Assembly (NCBI RefSeq): GCF_037126465.1
Contig: NC_088202.1
Location: 78,720,160 to 78,784,159, forward strand
Origin: Ornithodoros turicata
Taxonomy: Eukaryota > Arthropoda > Arachnida > Ixodida > Argasidae
Length of the DNA: 64,000 nucleotides
Reading direction: 5' to 3'
Shown: positions 24,401 to 36,400 of the stretch, in pieces
Layout: each line of letters begins with the position of its first letter
How positions within the stretch are numbered: the stretch's first letter is position 1
Made by a program: the position numbers and the translations under genes
The notes under the pieces: generated by a model
Told to the model about the DNA's origin: nothing
Databases searched by the model: none
What the model saw: only the letters and a program-made list of their open reading frames with translations

Positions 24401-27400
24401 AGTCGGAAATTTCCCTAGTAAAGGTCACTGTTTTACCCCACCAATGTGAAGAGCACGCCTAATTTACTCAAATTGATGATAAATGACAGGGATATTCAGG
24501 AGCTATCTCATCGGAAAAAATAGCCGAACATCATGCTCTACGGAGGTCGCACAGAATAGCGCACGATGAATTTTTCAGTGCAATCTTTGTCAGTCCGATG
24601 AAACGAGGTTGGAAACCCAGCCCACCCCGGCATCGCAAAAAGAGATAACACAGGCACGGCTTATCACGTCCGACTTTTGCTGGGATAATGCTTTCCCTCT
24701 CCCAATTTTAGGAACTGTTACTTTTTCTACCATCACTTTGTGGGCTGGCTTCGGAACCTCCTTTCGTCGGACTGAGAACGATTGCGCTCAAGAAGTCATC
24801 GCGCGTTATGGTCCGATGCCCCGAAAAGCATGATATCCGGCTATTTTTTCCGATGCCCCGACTATGTCATGTTATGTATCGATATGTATATATATGTATA
24901 TGTCACGATATGTATCGTGACAGAAGGGTCCCTGTGTGTTGTGTGTGGTAGACTGCATTAGAGAGATGAACTGCATTGCGAGTTCGTCAATATGTTCCAT
25001 GCAGCCTGCTTTGTATGCATCTCCTCATTTCTATGTTTACATTGTGAATTTCCTATACTTTTTTTAGAAGCTCCACATATTTCCATCCGTTACTGAACAC
25101 AACTCTCAAAGTTGGGAGCACATTTACTGGAACTTGCAATGCCCAGTGTATAGTGTTGACCATGAGCTCACAAAATTTGTAGATTTTAGTGACAGAATAT
25201 TGTAAACAGTGTGAAGCGGGCTTCACCTAGCGCTCGAGTGTAATGAGGTGAAGCAGACTTGCACAATGGAGCCACACACTAAAAGAGCAATGGCAGTAAT
25301 GTGAAGTGGGCTTCACCTAACTCTTGGATGTAATGAGGTGAAGCCCCACTGCAGAGCGGTGATAACAATACCTCGTTTCAGTACTATTCGAAAAGTATTC
25401 GAAAATTTCAAATACTGAAAATAGGTTGCAAATAGCATCAGATATTTGTTTCATATTCGAAATTTTGAATATTCACACAGCTCTAATTATAATTCAATGA
25501 CACGTTTTCTGGGACACCCTGTATACGACGGCGCTTGTTTCTGAGTCTCCCTGTCAGTGTTTTATGCAAAAATTAGTTGCTGTGTGTTCGGGTGCCATAC
25601 CTGATATGGTGAAGGCAATAACTTCTTGCGTTGCCTTTCACTGCAAGGGTATTTATAAGGGAACGCCACCATCTCAGCTTTGCATAGGAAAGGCTTTGCA
25701 GTCCCTTCAGTTTTCTTAAGTACACACCTTCATTGCTTTTATCTTAGCTTACACATGCTGGCGTCGTGCAAAGCTTTCATCATCACCGCGTAGCAACACT
25801 TTGTGTCCGGTTGCACCGCTGTAGTGAATTTTTGTTTGTGTTCAAGACCATATCACGAATGGGTCACGCTTATGCGGTGAGTGAACATTGCACGAATTCT
25901 TGAGAAAGTAAAACAGTGCGGAGTATTTGACCGTACAGTATACCGTTCTCCTGTTTGGAAATCAACGTACCTCACAGAACAGTGTCATTCGTTGAAATTC
26001 CTGTTGATGTGTGATGCCTTTTTGACAGTTACTTTTTTGTCCCAACCACTTGACTTTATTGAACCAAGTTGAACCAACTCGTTTGGACCGAGCAAGGGTG
26101 CTATTTTAATCGAGCGGCTTTTCAACACGTTAAAGACATGGCAGGCAGTACAAAATTTCAAGATGGTTCGAATTAACCCAAAGTATGGCTTATCGAAGCT
26201 TTAATAAAGGACAGCCTAATTACTTAAGCAATGCCCTATGACAGCTACTCCTACATCATGCCATCGATATGTCTCTACTATGGGAAAGAGACTTCTTTTT
26301 ACAGTATATGTTTTCTGAAACGACAAACAGCTGAGAAGCAAATTAGAACAAGCAAACGAGTATAAGGGCGCCCATTTCACCAGATTCTTCAATGAGGAGT
26401 TTGTAAAAATTGATAAATAATAATCCGTCCAGCGGTCATCATCTACAACGCGTGTGATGCCTCACTCCAATGTATCTGCTCATTGCCACAAATACGTAGG
26501 CGCTTTAGTTTGTGCGTTTGTATAATTATTTTTCCCTTGACACTTCAGTTTTCATAGCGGGACTAAATTTCACGAGGACATTCGACGAAAACATATCCAG
26601 AACACGCAGACAAAGCAAACAGTAATGTTCTGCTTGCCTGAACACTGCTATAACATGGCTGTCATCTGCTACAGTGCAGCAATCCAGGCGGCGCCAGTGT
26701 CGAGGCGAAGAGAGAGAAGCGGGGGGGGGGGGAGAGGAGTTGTCGCCACTTTTAGTATTCAGGGACTTTAATTACAACCCATGATGGAAAATAACTGTTC
26801 TGAGACTGGAACGGACAAACACTGCCATATTTCAGTTGTTTCATTGCAACCCTCTTTTCATGCCGAGACTGGGAGGTGACACGGGTTCGAATCCTGTCAC
26901 CGGCTGTGCTGTCTGAGGTTTTCCCTGGGTTTTCCGAAGACTTTCCAGGCGAATATTGGCACAGTTCCCCCTGAAGTATACTAAGTGACGCATACTAACC
27001 CCCCTGTCCCCCACTCCTTCCTGCTGTCCACTCTCCATCTGTACACATCTGTACGCCGCTCATAGCCACAGTTGCTTCGTGGCGCTAACGTGGAATTAAA
27101 AAAAAAATTCATTGCAACCCTGTTTTCTAAGCCTAAGTTACCAGGATATGCTGGCATATCATAAAGAATAAAAGGTCAGCTTTCTTGAGCCCTTGAAGAC
27201 AATACAAAGCTACTGGAGATTCACCACACAACGTTGTGGTATATTTCCACTTGAACCAATATCTGTTCTCAAAAACTATACCTCCTTCGGCCTAGTCAGC
27301 CTGCTTATTCATGTTTCTATGCCTGATTGTGGTAGTATATCATAATGTGGTTTGTCTATAGTCTTTGTGGTTGCTTCACATTGAGAGGTGACTTTGGTAC

Positions 27401-30400
27401 TCAGCTGGCTGGCACCCAAGTAACGGTGTCGTATTTCTCTAGGATAACTACAACAAGATGGCATCAGAACCCAAGCCAAAGAAGCCTAGGAAGAAATCCA
27501 AGCCTCCTGCACTGACACGGCCGCCCAAGCGGGGCAAGAAGAAGAAGCCTCGATCTGGCAGCCTCCGTCCCTCGCCTACACCACTCTTTCACAGCTCCGC
27601 AGCCAGCCTCGACCAAGGCATACCAGCAGCAACAAGCGTGGGGTCTCAGCGGCTACCGACACTTCCTCCGGTTGCGTCACTGAGGTCCCTACCGTCTCCA
27701 AGTTCCTCCTCATCATCCCTATCCTCGTCTTCTTCCTCTGCCTCCTCGCCTCCCTTTGAGCCTGTCCAAGTACCGCCCGTGATGGAAGTTGGTCTTTCCC
27801 AAGCTTCTGTTCCACTGGCTCCCAATTCCGTGATAAAGGCAGAACGGGAAAGCCTCATTCCTAGCCATCATCAGTTGCCAACGAGTAAGTTCTTTGCGAG
27901 TAAGGACCTTTGCGGGTATTTAGCATCCCTATGGTACATGGAGCGCATGTAATTTCGTGAGCCAGTTTGAGTCTTCAGCGAGTAGCTGTGTCAGCATCCT
28001 GATGTAAGAAACGAAGTCGTGCTGCACTGAAACAGCAGAAACGATAACTGACAATTGCAACTGTAGCAGACTTCCTTTAATTTGACTTAAGGTAATTTGT
28101 AGTGCTGTGCGAATATCCGAAATTTCGAATATGATTCGAATAGTTTACTCTATTGGAAAGTATTCACGCCGAATTTCATCTATTCGAAATTTTCGAATAT
28201 TTTTCTAATAGTTCTCTGTCAAAATTAGCGCCATTGTACAGCTATGGTCACACGCTTTCTTGACTGCGTTATTGGCAAGGCGCAGAGCTCTACCAGCCCC
28301 ATCGGCATCGCCATTCGTTGTGGCTATCATCATCATCATCATCATCACGCCATGATCCATCTAGCACGCGGTTTCGATTCGTAGTAGTTTCGCGTGCCTG
28401 TGGCGAAAGCCTTGCTGTCTTTCACGATTGCACGACCATTCCGTTGTCCATGCAAGAGCAGGAGGCGTCGGGTGAGCCATTGGCAAAAAGGAGGAGTGCC
28501 ATATTGAAATATTTTGACTATTCCAAGACAGCTGGAGCTTGTAAAACGTGCGGCGCAGTGCTGCGCACTCCAACGGGTGCGACGTCCGGTCTTGTAAACC
28601 ATTTAAAGCGGCACAAATCAACCTTAAGGCTTATGAGAAGGAGATCAAAGAGTGCAAGCACACAACTCAGCAAAAAATATCTGAAACTATGAAGACCAAA
28701 GATCGACTGCCGGCGCGAAGAAAGGAAGCACTGGACGGTGAGATTGCGTGAATGATTGCAATCGACCTACAGCTGTTCAGACTTGTGGAAGATCGGGGCT
28801 TCCATGAACTAATGAATGAAGCCGTCCCAGAATACGTACTGCCTTCGAGAACAACCCTTTCTTGGGTCGCGATACCGACACTTTACAGAGACACCAGGAA
28901 GAAAGTACAGGAGGAGCTGCACAAACCTTTCGAAGACTGCATAGAAAGCTTCTCTTTCACATCGGACATGTGGACATCATGTGCAAATGAGGCTTACATC
29001 AGCCTGACTTGCCACTTCCTGACTACTGCATTCTCCATGAAGCGTTACCATCTGAACATGTCTCACTCTCCAGGGAAGCACACTGAAAGCAGAATTGCAG
29101 CAGCTTTAGAAGCACTGGTGAAAGAATGAGACAGTCCTGCTGAAGCATGCACAGTGTATATCGTTATAGTAAATGCGCGTAACATGAAGGCTGCTATCAG
29201 GAACCTGACGTGGCATGAAAGGTCATGCATGGCACACAGCCTGCAGCTAGTGATCAGTGATGCAAAGCAAAGCACGGTAGGATTTGAAGAGATCTGCAAG
29301 AAAGCAAGTTCTATAGCAGACCACTACAAGCATAATACACTGGCCCAGGCACGATTAGATGACCATCAGAAACAAAATAGCAGTGTGCCACTGCATTTAA
29401 AGCAAGATGTGGAAACAATATGGAGCAGCGAGTACCTAATGCTTCACCGTCTGCTTGAGCTTAGGGCAGCAATAAGTGTTGACTTTGCTTCCCATGATAT
29501 GCCAATGAATGAACTCTCAAGCTCAGAGTTGCTTGAACCCTTGAATGACCTTGAACCCTTAGCCGAGGCTACAAGAACTGTTGAAGGTGACCAGTATCGT
29601 ACCTTGTCCTCTCAGATACCTATCTTGTATTGCATTTTTGCACACCTGAAATGTGTTGCTGAAAAGGAAAAATCTGCATTTGCTCAAAACCTAATCAAAA
29701 GTCTCAAGATACGATTTCCGGATTACCAACTGGACGAGACTGCTAGCATGGCTATGTTTGTAGGCCCAAGGTACAGGTCTGTTATATACAAGGAAGACCA
29801 TGCAGTGGTGGAGATGTGGTTACGGAACTTGGTAATTAGCGAGCTGGGAAATTTGAAGGGGCCCACTTCAACACTGCTGTCCCAAAGCCAAAGGCCCTCC
29901 AGTGAAGAGCACATCTTTCTGGCACAGCTTTGACATCCTTGTAAGACATCAAGAGGACACAGAACTTGATCCACATACTGAGGTGGCAAACTACACAAGC
30001 GAGAAGCCACTAAACCATGATGAGAACCCTTGCGAATGGTGGTACAGGACCGGTCAGCACAGGTACCCACAACTAGCACAACTGGCAAGAAAATATTTAG
30101 CAGTGCCAGCCACATCTGCATCAAGTGAGCGTCTGTTCTCGCTGTCTGGAAACATCGTTCATTCTCGAAGAACTTCACTCGGTCCACAACAGCTAGCTTT
30201 CCTGCATGATAATTTGTAATGCTCAAGTGCATTCCTACCTACGTCTGTAAGCACAGAGCTCCAACATACAAGTGACTATATCCATTACTATGCTATTGTA
30301 GCTACCAGAATATAATGTATGTTGCAGTCCTCAATAAACGTGGTAGCAGACCCTGAAACTGTCTTCAGTAACACAGGGACATATTTGTACGAGTACAGTA

Positions 30401-33400
30401 AATCTCGGTTATAACGAACTCGACGGTCGCGCGCAACCCGTTCATTATATCCGAAGTTCGCTATAAATGGAATGGACAAAAAATTTGATCCAAAAGGCCA
30501 GCAGTGTAAGAAACATGAGTCATGTATACCGTTCATTGAAAATACATCGTTAATGGCGCCTGTTTATACACAGTTGCGGAGATCACAGCGTTTTCTAAGT
30601 CATCAAGGTGGTCCAGGTGGGCCGCGGCGAGCGCCTTCGCGTACACAAAATCGCGGAGCGAAGCAACGTACTTGAGTGCCTCCGCTGTAGTTCAAATGTA
30701 AGGAGGGGAAGACACTGTGTCATCATCATCGTCATCGGAAAGTTCGTTTGGCGGCGGGCGCACGTCGGCAATGATGTCCGAATCACTGAAGTCCGCGACG
30801 GCCTGTGCGTCGTCATCTGCTGTCGCGAACTCCTCGAAAGACTGACAGCCGTCAGTCAGATTCGCAGCCGTTGCTCTGTCCCAAAGTTCTGTGTCGGTAT
30901 CACGCACACCAAAGTCCACTTCACGATCGGCGTCTGTAGCCAGTGCCTGATGAACAAATCCAGCTTTTCTGAAGCAGTTTCGCAAAGTTTCCCGCTTCAC
31001 CTGCATCCATGACGCCTTAATCATCGGCCAAACGGGTGCACGTGCAGCGCGCGCTGATGGTGACAGCGCATTGGCTGCAAAGCGAGGTCACGTGCAAGCG
31101 GCGCCTGACAAATCCGCGGGCGTCTGACGTCGCGCGCTCGCCTTCTCCAGTGGTCGAGGGAGCTCTTTCGGTCGCAGTAACCGAAGGCTCCCCGGCAATT
31201 CGTTCATAATAGGCGGGGGCAATTTCCATAGACTCAATACAAATTTTGACGGTCGTTCGTGAGGCATTCGTTATAACCGAAGATTCGTTATAAGTGGGGC
31301 TGTTATAACCGAGATTTACTGTAGTTTTGCTTGTCAAAGGAAGTTTTGAAACTAGGGGTGTGCACTGCAGCACCATGCCACTTAAAGCAATTCATTCCAG
31401 CAACATAACGCACGTTTGGATGCCTGGGATAGGGGATTCTTTCTCTGAATATTATTCAGACAGAAAAACCGACGCCTAAGTAGTAGCAATCCACTGCTGG
31501 TCACGCTTGTTACAAAAATATGCTATTCGAAATATATTCGAACTGCCACCAGTAAATATTTGAAATGTATTCGCACTGTGTCAAAAATATTCGTATTCGA
31601 TTCGCACTGGAAATTTTGCTATTCGCACAGCTCTAGTAATTTGATCTTTTGCTTAACCCAGTTGTACTCGAAGGCCCTGGTAAAGTTCCGTACTTTTCTG
31701 TTGATAAAATTAGATGTTAATTTGAACGTAGAAACATTCTGTTTTGGATAGGTCTTCTTGAGTGAATGTGCTTGCACACACGTTGCACGACCCATGGCAG
31801 TGAAAAAGTTAGGCTCCCTATGAAGAGAAAATGCATAAGAATCTGTGTCTGAACATTACCAAATCAAGCGTTTTCAGGCTGGTGTTCCTTAGGCACAGCT
31901 AGCCCTAGATGCCAGGATGAGGAAGATAACCAACATCCCCATCTCTGTCCATGCAGTCTTTCTTGTCTCATAGTACCTTAGAACCAGCAAATATATCAGC
32001 ACCTCCCAAAGGATGCAGGTGTTGAGCACAAATGGCAGCAGGTGATCGCGAACTACCGTACTTACTCGCATAATTTCCGCACCCCTACTTTTTCACTAAA
32101 AAAGCTGTGAAAATAAAATTTGTGTAATTTGCGCACTCCTACTTTCGTGCGTGACATCATCGCGTTATCCCGTGACTGGTATTTATTTAAGGCTGGTATT
32201 TCTAACGACCTCGGTGGTACAGATGCCCAGTACAGTGCAGTGCAAGCAATGACTCTCCTTTTGGTGAAGGAGATAAGATAAAAGGGATTACAGGGCACAG
32301 AATCTTATCTTTGTTTTGACCTTTTGACCCCCCTCGCAATAATAAACCGCGAAGTTGTGTGACATCCCACTGGCTTAGGAGAACAACAACCAGAACACGT
32401 GGAGGGAACATATCAGGAAAACTTCTGGCAACATTACGTGTGAGCATTCCGCAAGGCGGCTTCACCTAACGCATGTGTGCTTTAGGAGAAGCTCGCTTTA
32501 GAAACAGCGTGGAAAGCACGTGCTGGGCCTTTTGAATCATCTCGCAAATTTCAGCAGCATTGGCCAAAAACAAAGAGAAAATCGTTATGACCGACCTCTT
32601 TCACTAATTCTTTTGATACGAATCTTGGATCATACGAATGGTTTCCACTACCCCGTGAGATTCGTATCATCAAGATTCTACGGTATTATTCACCTGAATG
32701 CCCATCTTTTAATGGCTTTTGCACATGTTTTTCATGTCGTCTTGTTAATGCCTCGCGTAATTTGCGCACCCCCAACATTTGAGTCATTTTTTAGTAAAAA
32801 AGTGTGCAAATTATGTGAGTAAATACAGTATGTCGACAAATAAAAAGGTTGCATGCGGAACAGGCATGTTGTAGCACCCACCTAAAGAAATTTGCGCCGG
32901 GTGCAGGTTTCTAGAATCCTCAATCTATGGCCATATGTCCACATAGCTGTTCATTGGGTAAACATGTTTTGTGGCCACATGCACTTGCATCCTCTAGTCC
33001 AAGCCAAGTGCCGTCATTCTTTCATTGACTGACATTTATACTCTCCATTTTATAGGTATTCCCTCAAGTCCAGACGTGGAAAACTTTGGCTATGTGGCAG
33101 CGAGTGTCAGTGCAACGTCAGTAGGAAACAGCAATAGTACTGGTGGTATTATGAATGGTCCACATAAAGAGCTCGTTGAGCGAATGGAGCCCGACCTGGC
33201 TGCAGACCTGGAAAATCAATTTTCACCTGGTAATGCTCTTTCCAAACCCTATCGATTCTTTGTGCATCTGCATATTGTTCTTAGAGACGTGAATTTTTCA
33301 TAATGTCTTAAATTGTGTAGAATGTTGCAGAACTGGTAGTGTTTTAGTTTACAAATTCTTTCAAAAACCAAATATGGAATATTGCAACTAACATTGTGTA

Positions 33401-36400
33401 ATGGCATGTTGCCATCTGTACATGCATGTGCAGATATTAGGATGAGCACAGCACCTCACATGAGCCCTCTTAGCAACCAGGCCATGTGGCATCATAATGT
33501 CTGCTTATGTCGTACAATGTAGTTCATATGGTGAAACACTGTTTGTGCATAAATTGCTGTTCACATTGGCTGTCAAATGAAATTTCTCTTTGAAAAGTTG
33601 ATTTCAAGTGTGCACAGACACATGCATATCTTATCTTCATTTTTTACTCTCTAATGCTTTTGCCTTTACAACTGTGTTATTACAGTGGAACCCTGTTAGC
33701 GCGTAACCGCATAAGCCCTAGTTCCGGTTTAGCGGTAGTCATTCGGATTCCCCGACCGAACAGCCATTGAACTCAATGCATTTCATGACCGGTTTACACA
33801 TAGTATTTCTTGACGCCCGTGTTGCTTATCGCGTACTATTTTCTTTGGTCTGTTCTTGGGAAACTGGTCCTTGCGAACGCGGGAAAAGAAAGCCCGTCAG
33901 CTTCTCTAACACGCGGAGGGTGTTTCCGTAATCTTCTCCATATCTCCCCCTTCTTATCTGTAATCCCCTTCTCTCTGGGACAAAGAAGGGGCATGATGAC
34001 CTGGTGAGGTCATGCAGAACCACATGTCAGCTTGGGATTTTTCTTTCTTGGGACTCTGCCAGTAAGCGTGTTGTCCGTCGCTTGTTCGTTCCTGCTGCAA
34101 AAACGTACGATTGCCAAGCCTCGCAGGTGCTTCCGAAAGTGTGCTGTTTAGCATATTCAGAGACGTGGACGATGAGGTCGTGACATCAGACATCATTTAC
34201 GGACGACGACATTATCGCCGCTGTTGCTCCCGAAATGGTGTCCAACTTGGGTGGTGACGATGACGACCACGTGGACGCTGAAGAGGACGACGTGCCATGC
34301 CCGACAGTGGCAGAAGTCGTGCTGGTGTTAGATGTTCTGCGGCTGTTCGCCGAGAAGCAGGATTTGACGGAAGAGCTGGCGCTAGGCTTGAGAGACTTTG
34401 AAGATTGCCTCTTCGCCGCGAGGTCGGCGCATCGCCAAACAAAAATCACGTATTTCCGCGTTTGAGCATGAAGTAAAAATCGTGAATTGGTGGCTTCTAT
34501 CACGGCTTGCGTTTTTTGGGTTTCTCGTGACGAGAAGTGACATAATTGATCACTTTCGGTTATGACAATAGTGCCACTTTGCACGTACTTTGTTCGTGTC
34601 CCCGCCAGGTACGCGCTAGCGAGGTTCCGCTGTATTACAGAGACATGTTATTATTACTTGGAATATTCACAGCCCACAATGATGTGAGCAATGCAGAGAC
34701 AGATCTAAAACGCAGGTGTGGATGTGGAACATCATTGGTGGGAGAAAAATGGCAAGATTCCGTAGGCGGCATATGCCCATGTAGGCTATGATACAAACCT
34801 TGTTACAGTAGAATCTCGATGATACAATCATGGATGATACGAACTTCGGGATTATACATAGGGCCCCTAGTTTTCGGGTAAAACCCGGTAAAGCCCGTTT
34901 TTACCCCAATTTACATCAAAATAGTTCGGATTTAACCCGATAAAGCCCGTAAACAGGGCTCGCGAAAGTGGAAACCAAGGACTTGATCTGCGCACGTGCG
35001 AACTACGGCAATCGTGCGACCGCTCCCGACTTGCTCCCGACCGCGCCGCGTCTTGCTGGTGAAGTAAACAAAACACGTCGGGTTTGGATTTGTGGACACT
35101 TGCATGCAGGTCCGATTTCTAGCGTGAAAAATGTTCCCTTTGTAGGCGTCACCATTTGACAGTTGGCCTCACCTAACACTTCCGTGTACTGCGGTCAAGC
35201 CTACTTCAATGAATACTTAGTGTTGTACGTTTGTAGATTTAGCGGAATTTTTCGATTCATTTATTTGTGTTATGGGAAAGCCATCTTTAACCTATGACAT
35301 CATACACTTTGTTTAGTTATATATTTTTTAGATTAGTGCGGCTGTGGCAGCTTGCCTCGCACTCCCAACTTCATTATTTAAGCGGCCATGGCCCTATTAA
35401 TCTAACCTAACTTCACTAAACTAACCTAAGACATCATCAACTTGGTTAGTTTAGTGATAAGTTAGATTACATCACAGCTTCCCTTGTCCCTCAAAATCCG
35501 TTTCAATAATGAGGTGAAGCCACCTTGCAGAATGGCAACGCCAACCAAAGTAATACCCTGGTTTCGTACACCCGAAGAAATGTAGTCTGCTACATGAAAG
35601 CTTGTGTCAATAAGTAAGTTGAAAACTTCATTGTTGGATTTTTGTACTGTTAGTGCTTTCTGTGGACGTCAACGAGACCCTTTCTTGTGCTGTTACCAAA
35701 AATAGCAAAGGAATCAGGAAAAATCATGCTAAACAGCGAAGAGACAACGAGTTCAGCAACGCTCGGCATTCCTTGAAATGGGTTTGCACGCAATACACAG
35801 AAGTGTTAGGTGAAGCCAACTTTCAAATCTTGTAGGGAGTATCTTGTATCAGCAAAGTACGTGGAGTAGTAAAGAGGATGCAGCAACAGCCAACGATATA
35901 CAAGGCATATCAACGCTCGTCGATGGATGATGCGTTACTGAACATGCAACTTATTCTTTTTATACACACGGGCCAGTGCAAGCCTTAGTGGTTAGACAGT
36001 GAATTATCTACCAGTCTCCTAATAAATATTCTTTCACTTAATTTCAACACTCCACAGACCAACCGCTGTGGCGTCGCTCATGATCTCAGTTGTCTCGCGA
36101 CGTAAACCCCCAGTTATTAACTAATTAACTTCAACACATAAAAGTACCTTTTTTTTCACCCGACGTAAACCCCCAGTTATTAACTAATTAACTTCAACAC
36201 ATAAAAGTACCTTTTTTTTCACCCGAAAATACATCACTTTTCAGTATATCACCCGATTTTACCCTGTTTTGCAGGTCCTGATTTTCAAACGATATTTACC
36301 CCCCCCCCCCCCCCCCCCCGATTTTCACAAAAAATAAACCCCGAAAACTGAGGGCCCTCGATATAACGAAGTCTGTCAAATCCGCGATTTTCTTCGTTGA

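Larger units (their letters stand above)
28100..31635 (+). mobile_element. hAT transposon with degenerate transposase and nested Tigger-like element
   Basis: Left end TAGTGCTGTGCGAATA; right end, inverted, TAGAGCTGTGCGAATA. An exact 8-bp duplication GTAATTTG lies at 28092-28099 and 31636-31643. The subterminal regions are packed with TATTCGAA-type words, which also appear as stray fragments at 7.05-7.18, 25.38-25.49 and 39.03-39.45 kb. It carries the broken transposase 28456-30219 and a later insertion at 30396-31321. It lies in an INO80D intron on the same strand. Confidence 0.93.
34859..36359. mobile_element. TAGGGCCCC-ended inverted-repeat element
   Basis: Left end TAGGGCCCCTAGTTTTCGGG; right end, inverted, GAGGGCCCTCAGTTTTCGGG. 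The interior holds the CTAACCTAA / AGGTGAAGC family (about 35160-35830), a 63-bp tandem duplication and a long C-run. Flanks ATTATACA and GATATAAC do not match, so the target duplication is lost or a boundary is wrong. Confidence 0.6.

Noticed and set aside
25219..25347. CRISPR-like pair of hairpin repeats
   Set aside because: Only two units with diverged spacers in a eukaryotic intron; they are dispersed repeat modules, not an array.
28318..28692. BED-finger frame as a host gene
   Set aside because: It lies inside a delimited hAT element with matching target duplications and is followed by frameshifts and stops; it is transposase debris.
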